From positions 47,354,631 through 47,418,630 of the forward strand of contig CM023539.1 of NCBI GenBank assembly GCA_013350335.1: a stretch of 64,000 nucleotides of DNA, in the 5' to 3' direction. The stretch's first letter is position 1. Each line of letters begins with the position of its first letter. Below are positions 48,441-60,974 of this stretch, one piece after another. The translations under genes and the position numbers were made by a program. Below the pieces are notes generated by a model. It was given only the letters and a program-made list of their open reading frames with translations, was not told the DNA's origin and did not search any database. This DNA is from Chimonanthus salicifolius (taxonomy: Eukaryota; Streptophyta; Magnoliopsida; Laurales; Calycanthaceae).

Positions 48441-49009
48441 AAATGATAATGTTGTTAGGCCCAAGATAATAATGATCAAGCCATTAATAGCATTTTACAT
48501 ACAAAATTTGAGTTTTGATCAAGTCTTTACTGGTCTTTTCCCTTTTTTATCACAAAATTATTTTAGATTTCATTCAATTGAAGTAATAAAGTTATCTAAC
48601 ATGACATTGACATGAGAGTAGATATCCAAAAACTTATTTAATTTGCTCAATTTAAAAAATTGTTTGATAGAATTCGTTAAAAGTGATCATTTGATAAATA
48701 TCGTTAATTTCCTATGACATGAGAGAATGGGCATTGGTGGATGACTATTCTGACATATCATATCAGTCATGTTATCTTATCTATACAATTGCAACTTGGC
48801 CTGGGAAATCCGATCCGACCCACTTAATATTTATGAAATCCAATTAAATTCGACCCTAAATTTTATACGGGTTTTTGTCTTCTCAATCTGACTCGACCCG
48901 CTGACTCAAAATTTTCAACTCAACCTATATAATATCTTGAGTTGGATCAAAATTCGACCCGAATTGCAATCCGATTTATCAAAGAGAATTCATTCTTCTC
49001 CATTCTTTA

Positions 49010-49140
49010 TTATGTACTCAGCGTAAAACTTCCACGGATGAACTCCTACCCTTAGAGTATACTAAGATTAAGTCATGAAAACTCGAACCCATGACCTTCC
49101 GCTTCTGGAAGCAGGAGGTAACTAGCTGAGCTATGATAAG
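49010..49140 (-). repeat. tRNA-derived SINE, family A
   Basis: Minus-strand head with ATAGCTCAGCTAGTTACC and B box GGGTTCGAGTTTTC, then the family A body ending in 'CCGTGGAAGTTTTACG'. Confidence 0.7.
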
Positions 49141-49660
49141 TTTCAATGATAAAGTGCTCTCTACCAGTGAAATATTGTGTTTAGAGCTTAAAAAATCTAA
49201 TCATTAATTTTGCAGATTGATCAGTCATGAAACACATTTCACTTTTCAGCTGTTTTGCTGCTGCAATCACAATTATCTATTGACTCATAGAAGGATAATA
49301 TGTTTATTATTATTATATCAGCGATGTCTATTATTTGTGGCACAAAGTGGCCAACTAGTTGGAAGTTGGAAATTGGAATATTATAGTCATTATTTTGGAG
49401 GTTCACTCAATGAAGAGCTCAAGAGGCCTATTGTTGGATTTTCATTGTTTTGTTGGGTATGTGTTTCAAAGACTCAACAACAATGGGCCTATTTACCTCA
49501 TTTTCTCCGGGCAGCACATGACAGATGACATCACTTTGTTCTAATTTTTTTTTAAAAAAATGGAAAAGTAAGATCCCAACTTTCAGGACTTTAATAAATC
49601 ATTTTATAAAAAGATAATAGATATTTTAGAATTTTCCTTTTTAAAAAAGAAAAAAGTGAG

Positions 49661-49800
49661 GAATTTAAATACCATAAATTGAATGTGCAGCTGTAGCGGA
49701 TAATCTCCCACTTTAGGAAGCGGGAGGTGCCAGGTTCGAGCCTCCATGAATTTAGCTGGTGTGTCCTAAGGAATTTAAATACCATAAATTGAATGTGCAG
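49661..49800 (+). repeat. truncated SINE head flanked by a perfect 30-bp direct repeat
   Basis: 49661-49690 and 49771-49800 are identical 30-base sequences. The 80 bases between them are a family A tRNA-like head: TAGCGGATAATCTCCCAC, B box GGTTCGAGCCTCC and the start of the body (GTGTGTCCTAAG). The layout fits an insertion with a long target-site duplication and loss of the SINE 3' end. Confidence 0.8.
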
Positions 49801-50204
49801 ATACATGCCAATCCATGATGGAATTAGATTGGTGAGCTTGAATTCATCCCATCTTGATTAGATAAAATGGTTGTTTGTTTATTTGACTTTTTACTATATT
49901 ATTTTTGTAAAATATTTGACACATTCACAATACAGTTTGCAGATACTCGTTACCATAATAATTATAAAAGTTATAAATTAGAGTCATATTATTAAATAAA
50001 TAATTTATTTATTAAAACAATGCTTATACTTGATTTAATCATAATCACAATTTTACATAGATAATATTAATTGACTTTAATAATAATGATAGCGATAATG
50101 AAAATTATCTAAATTTCAGTTTCTTACTGTGGAATTATTTACTGACTATCCAAAGATGTGTGCAATGAGATCTGTCTATATAATTGGTAAAAAGAATTAA
50201 ATAA

Positions 50205-50385
50205 ATGTCCACATGAGTATAGCTCAATGGTTAATCTCCCACTTCAGGAAGAGGAAGGTGCCAGACTGTCAGGTTTGAGCTCGCATAGTCTCGCCTGATG
50301 TGCCCTAAGGACAGATAGTATCACTCGTGGGAATTTTTCATTGGGTTTCTCACAGGTTTCCCACACTAAATTCAAAAAATAAAAA
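50205..50385 (+). repeat. tRNA-derived SINE, family A
   Basis: TATAGCTCAATGGTTAATC, B-box-like GGTTTGAGCTCGC, then ATGTGCCCTAAGGAC, 'CGTGGGAATTTTTC' and an A-rich tail near 50375. Confidence 0.7.
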
Positions 50386-50389
50386 AATA

Positions 50390-51030
50390 AATAATCCTTA
50401 CAAAAAATATATTCGATAATAGGTTTCATCCTTAGGTCAACAATTAAGCCAGCCAAGTTTAGCATTTCAATCAGTTAAATCTGTTACCATTGAAAATAAA
50501 TAATTAGGAAAGTAAAATGGATTAGAAGGTGAAGGTATAGAAATGTGGTACAAGCATTTATATAACTGAAAACTTTAATATGAAATGAACAATATGGCAA
50601 TTGCTCTCCTACATTAAACTAAACTTGTTATTTATCAAACGTTCATAAAAATAAATTTTATTACATATTTCTAATTGGTCAATCAAAGACATGGGATGAA
50701 TGGTTGCATTGGATTTATACATATCTAATCGTTTAATTTAATATAAATAAAACTAATGGTTCATTTACTTCTTAGATAAAATTATTAGAAAAGTCAATAA
50801 TGTTGAATTTTAGTATTTATAATATCTGTAACTCCTACTGGTTCAGTTTGACGAGTATACTTTATATATTATCACAGGCTATAGTAATATAAATTAAATA
50901 ATGAATATTCAACAATCAATTATGTAACATGCCCTTTGTATGAACAATTTTGGACAGGCCATTTAATGTACAAATTTCCTGCGGCTCCAAAAGGGACTGA
51001 TGAACTGCCATACCCTAAAGAGTTAATTTT
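50390..51030. other. intergenic DNA, no gene seen
   Basis: AT-rich; nothing recognised. Confidence 0.4.
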
Positions 51031-51034
51031 ACCA

Positions 51035-51333
51035 TACACTCTAACAAGACATGTCATTAAATAAATTATACGTCACATATATTTGAGTTCATTTGATAGA
51101 TGATTATATGGATATAAAGTATATAGAGTTTCATCATCATTAATAAACAAAGCTACATATTCTTGACTTTTAAATTTCGATGAGTATAGGCCGTTTATTT
51201 TCAAAAGATTTAAAATCATATCCGATCAAATGGAAGTGAAACTTTATACACAAATTATTTATGTGTTCCTATTTACACTAAATCTAACTATATGCGACTT
51301 CAGATCTATTTAGTGACATGTCTTGTTAGTGTA
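51035..51333. mobile_element. MITE with CACTA-like ends
   Basis: The left end TACACTCTAACAAGACATG and the right end, in reverse TACACTAACAAGACATGTCA, form inverted repeats of about 27 bp; the right terminus reads CACTA. The body is non-coding, and its middle resembles 3420-3560. The target-site duplication is not clear, so superfamily assignment (CACTA) rests on the end sequence only. Confidence 0.75.
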
Positions 51334-51539
51334 TCGAAATAGAGCTTTTATACCCTAAATGGCCATTCTGGCCAAATTTATGTGTATTGGACCACTTGGA
51401 CTGTGACTCATTATATTGTGGAGAACATGAAAATTGAAAAGGACTCACCATGAATTAGACTATTACAATCAAGTGAAAAATGGGGCAAAATATATGGTAA
51501 TTTAATTTCATAGTAAAGATCATTCTAAATGACTAATTT

Positions 51540-51690
51540 ATGTCAGTGACCTATGTTCGACTCTTATTCTCCTCCAAAGGGCCACTCCATGTAGAGTTAA
51601 TCGGTGTGTATGAGTAGAGAGACTTGCACATACTCTAAGAATTAGTTAATTGTTCTAAAAGACCTAAACACCTTAGTCATAAAAAATACC
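51540..51690 (+). repeat. family B SINE
   Basis: B-box-like TGTTCGACTCTTATTC, then 'GCACATACTCTAAGAATTAG' and CTAAACACCTTAGTCATAAA, the family B tail. The A box is not recognisable. Confidence 0.6.
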
Positions 51691-51702
51691 AGTTTATGCC
51701 AA

Positions 51703-51803
<101 letters not shown>

Positions 51804-52074
51804 TGTAAGATTTTGATTCCACTCGAGGAAGGTCATAAAAAAACTAAACATATAAACATATCGTTTGCTTAAACTGTAAATTCCTTATTTTGAGGACAAC
51901 TGTATATTTAATAAAACATGGTTTAGTTTATTAAACAATACGTTTATGTACATTTCTTACATATCCTCCAATCAAGAGGTATTTATATCTGTGTAATATA
52001 TTTTTCCAATCATGTTCATCAATAAATGTATCTATTATTCATAGATTTTATTTCCATACGTGAAATTTAAGTGT

Positions 52075-52245
52075 AACAACAATGGTAACGTGCTCTCCTT
52101 TACTTCCCGCCTCACGAAGTGATAGGTGACCAATTCGAGTCCTGACTGTGTTAACTGGAGGCGTCTTATATAGGTGCAGAGTGTTCCCCCAAGAGGTTTA
52201 TGGGGGTGCTTGCCTAGTTTGGTTCCCTTGGTTATAAAAAAAAGA
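52075..52245 (+). repeat. possible SINE, third variant
   Basis: AATGGTAACGTGCTCTCC as an A-box-like start, B-box-like AATTCGAGTCCTG, a distinct body with GTGTTCCCCCAAGAGG and an A run at about 52236. Confidence 0.45.
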
Positions 52246-52914
52246 AGAAGCTCTCATTCAAAAAATCATATAACAACTTAGATCATTATAAGTGTTATTC
52301 ACTTTATTATTCTATTTCATTTGTCACCATAATCATTAAGTTAAAACTTGTCTCACCAATTGATATCGTGACGCTGTTTTTACTATTACATAATTTGCCA
52401 TTTTAATTCATATCTTTAAAAGATTCTTTTCTTCCACTATTTTCTACTTGCATTCACTTCTCTTACTATTAGAGTGATAACATGGAAAACACACGATTCA
52501 CTCCAATAGATATTGAAGAGGTAATTGCAATAATGTGAGTGTCACTTAGAATTGACATCAAAAGACAAGATATAGCAGTCATGTGGGCTGAGCCATCAAC
52601 CAAGTTGGAATCAAGGCTAGTTTGGTTCACTGCTTTGGAAAAAAAGTGAACTTTCACATTGGGTGGGTTCCTCTTCTGATAACAACACATAACAAATTTG
52701 TACCAATACTAGCTTTTCTTTGCAGTAGTTCCTTTTTCTTAAATCAGCCTTTAATGACTTTAATATTGGTTGCCATCATATCTATGATGGGCTTTCTTTA
52801 TTTGGTCAGTTTCTTTAAGTAGAGCACACATTTGGCTCGTCCTACAAGTTAGTGCAGCACATTTCATGGCCGAGAAATTTCTTTATTTCTTTTTTTTAAG
52901 AAAATAAGTTCAAA

Positions 52915-53045
52915 AAGGAGTCGGTGTGATGGCCAGATATCGACCTCAGAAATGGGAGTTCTTACTCCTAAGTTCGATTCTCACCTTCTAAAGATAAGTC
53001 AGATGCTCTAAAAAACCTAGATACCTTAGTCATAAAAAATTTCAA
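52915..53045 (+). repeat. family B SINE
   Basis: GTCGGTGTGATGGCCAGA as an A-box-like start, B box AAGTTCGATTCTCACC, then ATGCTCTAAAAAACC and ATACCTTAGTCATAAAAAA. Confidence 0.65.
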
Positions 53046-53049
53046 AAAC

Positions 53050-53317
53050 CTCAAAATGTATGACAAACAGACTTAAACTCTCACATTACACACCACACAA
53101 AGTCTGTATTGCAGGCCCAACACCCCAAGTCAATAGCCTTCTATCACCCCTTTATAAAATCAGTACAAGTTGCTTATCCTATATCAATCTACTTACAAAG
53201 TACATTCACATGTGAGAGAGAGAGAGAGAGGTATTATCCTCATCCCCTTTATAAAATGAATACAACATGGTTATCCCACATGGAGGGAGAGAGAGAGAAG
53301 GGGAAGGTATCCACTCA

Positions 53318-53348
<31 letters not shown>

Positions 53349-53735
53349 GTCCTACAGCACAGAGTGTGAAAGGAATGGAATAAGTAGGTGGAGAGGTCAC
53401 ATGGAAAGAAGAAGAAAGCCTCTGACAAACACACATGCCATGACAACCAATGCACATGCCTTGTCCTTCCAAAGACTAAGCACCTCTTCCATCCTTCTTC
53501 ATTCCTTCTCATCTGTCACTATCTTAAAATAATACATATAAAAAGATGGTCTATCTCACAATCACACACACACACTAACAAATCATTCCAACTCAAACAA
53601 ACCACAAATATTCTTTATTTTTCTTTCTTACACACACATGATATGAAATCATATCCAAAGTCACATTGTTAAAAAAAAAAGGTGACATATAGTTAGAAAA
53701 GAGAGATGGATCACATCAGATCATTTGAGTATGGC
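53050..53735. other. glycosylase 3' flank with GA microsatellites
   Basis: (GA)n tracts at about 53213-53231, 53290-53299 and 53318-53348. Short frames spanning them are low complexity and not called. Confidence 0.6.
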
Positions 53736-53739
53736 TTTC

Positions 53740-56065
53740 TTAGCTGCTGTTGGTGTTGTTATCTTGTGTAGTAGTAGTAACATGATCAGAGATGAGCAGT
53801 GAATTCAATTGAAGATGGCGGGGACAGGTGATGAGGTGGTCATTGGTGAGTCCTGCTGCTTGCATAAATGAATGCATGACCGTGGGACCCACAAACCTGA
53901 ACCCTCTTCTAACCATGTCTTTGCTCATAGTTTCAGATTTGGAAGTCTTTACTGGGATTTTCCTGCATGATTTGTATTGGGTGGTGATAGGTTTGTGATT
54001 GACGAATCCCCACAGGTACTTGTCAAATGACCCAAATTCTCCTTTGATCTGAATCACAACAATACATCTCAAATCAGCCAAGGTTTTAAACATTAAATCA
54101 ACTGAAGAATTCAATCAAATCCAGTATCACAGCCTAGTGTTTCTCAATTCTAGGATCATAATGGGTACAACACTAAAACTTGTACTCAAAATTCATTCCA
54201 TCAAATCTTGTCTTTTTTTCTTCTTCTCAAATTGTGATAATTTCTAACTTAAATCAGAATATATCAGGTTTTCAAAAATGGCATTTAAAATTGATGGTTT
54301 TGCATGTTACATGCTGGTTTTAACAGTTAACAGCAACAAATTTTCAGGTCAAGGATTTAAACTAAAGATGAATGAAGTGCTATTTTTAATCATTGTATTG
54401 AAATTTTAGAGGGGCTGCTTGCTGATAAAGGAATTTTTCCCTTTTTTCTACGACGAAGAAATTTAAGATCCCCACCTCTCTCAGTATAAGGGCATTGGTG
54501 AAATTCTGAATGTACGCTAGCCCCTACAAACTACATATATAAGTGACTACAGGACTCGAAACTGAAACCTTTAGTTCCTAATCAAGGTTTTTAATAACAA
54601 AGGATACTAGATTTATATTTTTTGTTTTCTTTTGTCATTACCTATATGATAAAAAGGTACAACATTATCTATTATTGTAAGAGATACCGATATTGGTATA
54701 TTTTTCTAATAATAGGATTTATGGTATAAATAGTTAAAATGAGAGAGAGAAGCAATTGTAAGTGTACCATTGCGTACAGGTAATGCCCATAGTCTGTACT
54801 TTAAAATCATGCTCTTGGGTGTCCCACAGGAGTATGTTTCATATATGTGACTTATTTTTAAAGTTGCTTGTTCCCGTTGTGCACATACTGACCCATGTGA
54901 ACAGTGGACCAGACTCACTTTTTGTTGGGTATGTTGATGATGAACCTGCTCACCTAAGGCTTGGGATATTTCAGCAATCACGCCATTGTGTTCCAGGCAG
55001 GAAGGCTGCAAAGAACCTAATCTATCCTATCTTGTGACGCCATCATCAATTGCGTCTCTTCCTTCAGTTATAGAGGGATGGCTTCTTTGTATCTCACCCA
55101 AACTCATCGGAACTGTCTAGCGTTCTATCATTCTAACAAGCCCCCAAAAATAAAATTATCTGGAATTTATCCCCAAAAAGTAAACTCGAGAAGAGTGAAA
55201 CATAAGATCTCTAGTATAATCCTAAAAATTTAGATGAACAGAGCAACCTCATGTATCTCAAGTGCTTAGCTCAATGATCAAAACATTCATTTTTGTGAAA
55301 GATGTGGTCCACTTTCGAGAACCATGATCGTTTTAAGGATTCAAGAAGGAGCTCCACTAATGGATAATTCTAAAAAAAAAAAATGATCAAAACACTAGGT
55401 TCTATCAAAAGTATGACCCACTTTCAGCGGAGACAATCTTTTCAAGGAAGACCCCAAAATTTAAGAGGATAGTTGAGAAAGTGGAGAAGATATTCGATTG
55501 AAGTGGAGTTTAAGTAAACCTACTTTGACAACCTTAAGTAAGACAGAAAGAAAAAGAAGATTGTGTGGAATGAGTGGTTTCTGACCTCTAGAATACAATT
55601 AGCATTGTCGACAGCACCTCGAATTCTGCTTAAATCAAGGCCATAATCTGCACTTATGGATGCAATCTGCCTCTGATTGAAGTTAGCTACCAAGTCTATG
55701 TCAAAACCCGCGAAAGCAGCTCTGCACAAGTGCAAATTACATACTTTATCATCACACTTATTTTATTTTTACAAAACAATTACAGCTATGACAACAATAC
55801 TACTATAAAATGCATGCTCTTGTCTCAGACCTGAAGTCATCTCGTTTTCTCAATATAGAAGTCCAATCTAGCCCCACTTGAGCACCCGTTAATACCAGTA
55901 ACTCGAACAGCATCCTGCAATAATAGTTCCTCAGTTTTTTGTTTCACAAGTTAAGAAAATTAATAATTGTGCTACTGAGAATTTTGATCACTCTCTTTTC
56001 ACTTATTCAAAATGACAAATGTAATAAAAAGATGTCCCAATTTCTAGTCTTATAGAATCAAGGAG

Positions 56066-56163
<98 letters not shown>

Positions 56164-57226
56164 TGTCATCATGGATAGGAACTCCCCATTCTTCGTCATG
56201 GTAAGCAACATAAAGAGGATCTGTTCACCGATACCAAAGCAACAAGAAAAACAGAGAACAAGACGATTAGATACAATTCTACAAGACGACAAGAAACTTT
56301 AGAGAACTTGTAAGAATTGAAATTTAGCCTATTTGGACTGAATTGAAATGGACTACTTCAGGCCCCTTGTAAGAAGGAAAGAGGGTCATGTTTCCCCATT
56401 TCCTGAATAGGATCCAATATACACCTTATTTATTCCTTTTTTTTGTCAAATGCTTGAAAGAGCCCCTCAAATTTCTTTGACCCCATACTATGAGGGGGAC
56501 TTTCTAAGCTATTTCCATACACAGATACATCAGACAAGGACGGAAATGAATACCTGAATTTGGTGTAATAAAGCTACATCTCTTCTCCTCTTGGTTGGAG
56601 ACAGCAGTAGAAGAATCCAAGGGAACGCCCTTCCCTTCTAACTTGGATGGTGTTCTTCCATAATGAGCAATTCGCATCTTTCTCTGTGCTTGCATGAGTG
56701 TAACTTGCTCTCTCCTCGCCACAGCGATGCTGCCTGGCACCTCAACGATCGGAGAAGTTAAATAGGTGCTGTTAGCTGATGAATTATGAGAAGTAGCAAC
56801 ACCATCACCGCCGCCGGCGCCACCCCCACGACTAGCATTCTTCGATTTCTTTCTCACTAACGATGTCGATCTAGGCAATGATTTGGGTGTTGCCGGTGGC
56901 TTATCAGTACTTGAATTTAGCCCATTTGGGTCATTCCCACGTTTAAGCGCCGGTCTTGGGGTCTTCAATTTGGGAGAGACAGGAGTGCTGGAGGAGATAG
57001 CACTAGCTCTGCTTCTGTTGCTACTTGCAGTAGTGGTAGCAGTAACAGCAAGGGTGGTCACAGTTGATGTAGGAGATGGTTTTGGAATGGTATTCTTTTT
57101 GAATGACTGGGATCGATCTAAAGGAATAACCCGGTTGCAAGCCGGTTGCAGGACCGGGCGGCCGTTGATGCGAGCAACAGGGGAGAGATCGGTTCCATGG
57201 CATGTCTTGGCCTCAAAGGTGCACAT
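53740..57226 (-). CDS. TAG: DNA-3-methyladenine glycosylase I (plant type)
   Basis: Base-excision-repair glycosylase that removes alkylated adenine; expected in the nucleus or an organelle. Five exons, 57226-56554, 56220-56163, 55914-55831, 55721-55586 and 54048-53740, join with correct phases and GT-AG borders into an intact 419-residue frame. Residues 1-210 are a plant-specific, Ser/Pro-rich, probably disordered extension (INGRPVLQPACNRVIPLD, STPVSPKLKTPRPALKRG, then EVPGSIAVARREQVTLMQAQ). The catalytic domain runs from about 215 to 395. The zinc ligands align as Cys217, His232 (YHDEEWG), His388 and Cys392 (NDHLITC). Trp261 matches E. coli Trp46, but the position of E. coli Glu38 is Thr253 (LVLTGAQVGLDW). 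FVNHKPI and GPTVMHSFMQAAGLTNDH are the other family signatures. Arabidopsis At1g80850 and At1g15970 look like close relatives. Confidence 0.95.
56068..56159. repeat. compound (TA)n(GA)n microsatellite in glycosylase intron 2
   Basis: TA units run to about 56115, then GA units to 56159. On the gene strand the CT tract starts four bases after the GT of the exon 2 donor at 56162. Confidence 0.95.
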
Positions 57227-57229
57227 TGC

Positions 57230-57450
57230 AGAGGAGTTTCAAACAGATTGTTGGTGTGTTAATTGAAGAGATTGAAGTGAGAGTGAAGGAGAGGAAATGA
57301 TGAAAGTAGGAGGGAGGGAGATGAGAGGGGTGGGAAGAGGAGGGAATGAAGAAGAAGTAGAACAGAGGAGAGGAGATTTAAAAAGGAGAGGAGAGGAGAG
57401 GAAGGGAAGTGGGGACAGGTAAGAGAAGTTGGAACGTGGAGGGGTTGGAG
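57230..57450 (-). promoter_or_regulatory. glycosylase promoter/5' UTR, pyrimidine-rich
   Basis: On the gene strand the region upstream of the ATG is an almost continuous run of TCTCC/CCTCT words, a Y-patch type core promoter. No clear TATA box. Confidence 0.45.
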
Positions 57451-57454
57451 TCTG

Positions 57455-58075
57455 CCATACAAGAAAATGTAGGAGGTATCACTTTTTGTAGGGAGAGAGC
57501 ACGAGGGTGACGAAGGTGCAAGCAATTTGGTCTGATAGAATATCATAAAATCCAACAGAGCAGTAAATGGGGTGTTTCCATGCCCCCTAATCTCCCTTAC
57601 AAAGACCCTTAATTGCTTGTGACTGGTTGATTCTCCCTTCCAAGCTGGAGTGGTGGATAAGCAAGCTAAGGGGGAAAGGACCCCAGTGACCAATCATTCC
57701 CCACATTCACAACTTTCTTTCTTTCTAGCTGTCATGAATATGCTCTGTTTCTCTCTCTTAGACTCTCCCATTCTCTCTCATTTACATGCATCTCCTTTTG
57801 GTGAAAAAAAAAGAAAAATGGGTGAAGGGGAAAAGTTGGATTAGGATGACCTAAAAGTTAATAAGACATGTTTAGTTGACAACTGTTTATGGCTCTTTTT
57901 GTTTGCCTGGTTTTATGGGGGGTTTTGGGATTTAAAAAATGGATTTTTCTAAGGCCTCCAAAGCTTTTCACCTGACCATGTGTCAGAGCAGTTCGTGAGA
58001 AAACATGTTAATTTCATAAAGTTTTTCTAATATAGATTAAAAATACTTATTTTAATTTTTTTAATTGAAGTGTGG
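57455..58075. other. intergenic DNA, no gene seen
   Basis: No recognisable gene or bounded repeat. Confidence 0.4.
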
Positions 58076-58079
58076 GAAA

Positions 58080-58290
58080 TTGTGAAAAATTGAGTATAAA
58101 ATCGTCACGATGATATCTGTGGCCCCTTAGAGTATACCAAGTGAGGCTATGTGGGCTCGAACTTGGCACATCTAACTTTTTTAGATAGAAGATTACCTGA
58201 TGAACTACATTCAAGTGGGGCCAGTGTGTAAAAAGACTTACACATGTGTCAAATGTTCTAAAAAAATTAAACACTTTTATAAAAAAATTA
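58080..58290 (-). repeat. degenerate family A SINE
   Basis: Minus strand: GTAGTTCATCAGGTAATC as an A-box-like start, B box AAGTTCGAGCCCACATAGCC, then 'TTGGTATACTCTAAGGGG'. Confidence 0.5.
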
Positions 58291-58464
58291 TATTTTTTAA
58301 AAGTCAAATCTTTTAGAGATGATCGACTCCACTGGCATATGCGTACATTTTTACATTCCTACCTTCTGTTAGTGTTGATTATTTAGATTTGAGACTTCAT
58401 TTAGTACGATAGATATAACACAAGGGATGCTAAGCTCGAGCTCAGTTCACATGATTAAAAGTAT

Positions 58465-58600
58465 TTTTCTTTAAGAATAAAGTGTTCAGGCCTTTTAGAG
58501 TATTTGTCTAATTTTTTATGTATATATAAACCTCTCTATCTACACACCAGATAACATTATGAGTAGTGGTTCATTTGTGTTGAGAGTGACTTTCCATTTT
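58465..58600 (-). repeat. family B SINE, 3' portion
   Basis: Plus-strand AAGTGTTCAGGCCTTTTAGA and ATATAAACCTCTCTATC match the tails at 7790 and 19160. Confidence 0.5.
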
Positions 58601-58978
58601 ATTTGTTTTAGATGTTTATAACTTAAGGCTTCAATTAGAAATTTAACTGTGGCTTAGAATAGTTAATGACTGATGTCTAACATGTGGATAATATGAAAAT
58701 ACTTTTTTTTTACCATAAAATTAATGAAATTATACACAAATTATTTTTTCAGGCCTAAATATCTTTGAGCCTACCCTAATGAAAAAGAGCTTGAAACTCA
58801 AGCCCAATTAGCACTTGGTTAAATAATGATGCTTAAGCTCTCCTTTTCTTGGGCCATGCAGTTTGCACCTTTAGGCTTTTGGGTTAAATTGTGCTAAAGT
58901 TGAAGCTATTAGGTACAAAGGTTCAAATCTCAGGATAGGTCAAGAATTTCTCTCATCAATTTTTTTTTTAAATTAAAA

Positions 58979-59040
58979 TCTGAGATATCAGCCGATATAT
59001 ATCAAATATCGGCCGTTATCTCAAATATCGATATTTAAAT
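58979..59040. repeat. short TATCGGCC cluster
   Basis: GATATCAGCCGATATATATC, AAATATCGGCCGTTATC and CAAATATCGATATTT within 60 bases; a minimal relic of the TATCGGCC families. Confidence 0.5.
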
Positions 59041-59302
59041 TCCTAATTAGGTCATTGAGCTTGAAAATATTAATAAAACATATTAAAGTAGAAATATAGA
59101 TATGTCAAATACGAACAAATGGCACCATTAAAGTCGTACTTAAATGAGAACTTAAAGTGAGACACTCTCAAGAGTTGTTATTTTCTCTTCTTTTGGAAAC
59201 ATATGGTATCTTCCTTGCAAAGGTGGAAAATATTATCTTCTCGTAGGTACAGGAAACATTCACTATCAAGAGGCTTCACTTTCACGAAGGAGAAGTTGAC
59301 TT

Positions 59303-59352
59303 CTTTTTTTTTGAGCGGTAAAGAAGACGATATCATTAATAGAAAAAGTTGA
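59303..59352 (-). repeat. probable LINE 3' stub
   Basis: Oligo-T, then GAGCGGTAAAGAAGACGATA, TCATTAATAGAAAAAG. Resembles the T-run-led stubs elsewhere in the window but is very short. Confidence 0.35.
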
Positions 59353-59354
59353 CT

Positions 59355-59995
59355 TCTCAAAACAAATATCTCCACTTCTCCACATCAAAACACAACTAGA
59401 TATTTCTTTTCGTATTATCCTATGTGCAAATGAATGGTTGAAATGAAAATGCTTTAAAATGTCTTAGATATCTTTTTTCACATTCATAATCCTTGTGGCT
59501 GTTTTTTTGGCTGAACGAGTTGCATTAAATAACTTAGAGAATTGTTACTAGAGCTTCCAACTCAATTATGCCTCTTAAAACTTAAAAAGATGACTAAATA
59601 GTTTTCCAATTTGATTCTCTTAAAAATCAGATGTTTAGAAAGTACAAAAACCCTCTTAACTTGAATACCATTCTTTTTTGGAAAAAAGGTATACTATATT
59701 TTTAAATGAAAAATGTAATACAATTACGATTTATGCGACTATTTCACTCTTCTGTCATTTTTCTAGATAGATTTTGTCATTAATAATATAAATATTCCCT
59801 TTTAAAAAAAGGTAAAGAAAAAAAAAGCACTCCTCAATTTATACGTTATATTATGCGAACTCTTTGAAGTCGTTAGTCAATCTAAATCTGATTTACACCA
59901 TGTAATCATACAACTACAAGGCAAAATGTAGTTCACCAACACTGCTAGCACTCAATTCAGCATTTCAGTTATATTGTTTATTTTTTTTATGACCA
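59355..59995. other. intergenic DNA, no gene seen
   Basis: Nothing recognised. Confidence 0.4.
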
Positions 59996-59999
59996 AGAA

Positions 60000-60115
60000 G
60001 TTCAGACCTCTTAAAACATCTGACTAATCTTAAAAACATGTGTAAACTTCCTTAACCAAAACTCTCACTTTCTGAGGCCGTTCTTGGCCATCACTCCAAC
60101 CCGTTTGAAGTCATA
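60000..60115 (-). repeat. family B SINE
   Basis: Minus strand: GGAGTGATGGCCAAGAAC and CTCAGAAAGTGAGAG as head, then 'ACATGTTTTTAAGATTAG' and TCTGAACTTCTTGGTCAT. The B box is eroded. Confidence 0.5.
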
Positions 60116-60974
60116 CTATTTAACTATGCCATTTTATCTAAAATTTGAAGATAATCTAATGAATATAAAGTCAACAAAATTGTTCATTTTTATTTTTTAA
60201 ATTTCAAATGATGAATTGGGATGATTGTGCAAATAGCTGCCCAGCAACCCAACACATAGTTTAAGTTTACATTACTCCAAAAATGCATCATTGAGTAGTT
60301 GTCCAAGCCTACAATAAGGGACAATCCCCCCAAATACCTTATATTGCAACACATGATTTCGGGTGACAAGGGAAAAATGTAAATTTTTTCTGTCCAAACC
60401 GGTACCAGGGATTTTGGCCTAGATTTTTTTTTTAAGAGGCGTTCTACTGCAACATAAGATTTTTAGATTTTTTTTTTTAAATATCTCAATTTATCCTAAA
60501 ACTAATTAGTTTCAAGATAACAATGATTTTCATGAATTCCAAAATCTAAACCTTAAGCTAATAATGTTATATCATCACCAAATCGTCATTATTACATGAC
60601 AAACATAAAATCTTACTTATTCACCAGATAGAGACTTGAAAGATTATTAAGAAGATATTAAGAGAAGAGGAAAATGATTAGAGTTATAAATTAATATTGT
60701 GATTCATATCATCTATTTTATAGATTAATCACAGATGCCTCAAACTATCATTCAAAAGTGAAGATAAGATATTGCTATGCTACTAGGATTTTCGATATAT
60801 CTTTGCTAAGGAAATATTGTGTTTGAATGAGGGGTTGGTAGGAGGGAGAACCAAATCTTTATACCAATATATGAAAAGCCAACCAATATTCGCTGATACT
60901 TTGAAGATCAACTGATACTTTTATTTAAGGTCCAGAGACATGTCGCTGGACCAGGCTAGAAGGACCATTGATAC

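Noticed and set aside
53109..53512. Frames rich in Glu-Arg or Ser-Leu
   Set aside because: Translations of GA microsatellites.
56883..57266. 127-codon plus-strand frame opposite glycosylase exon 1
   Set aside because: Antisense shadow of a conserved coding exon.
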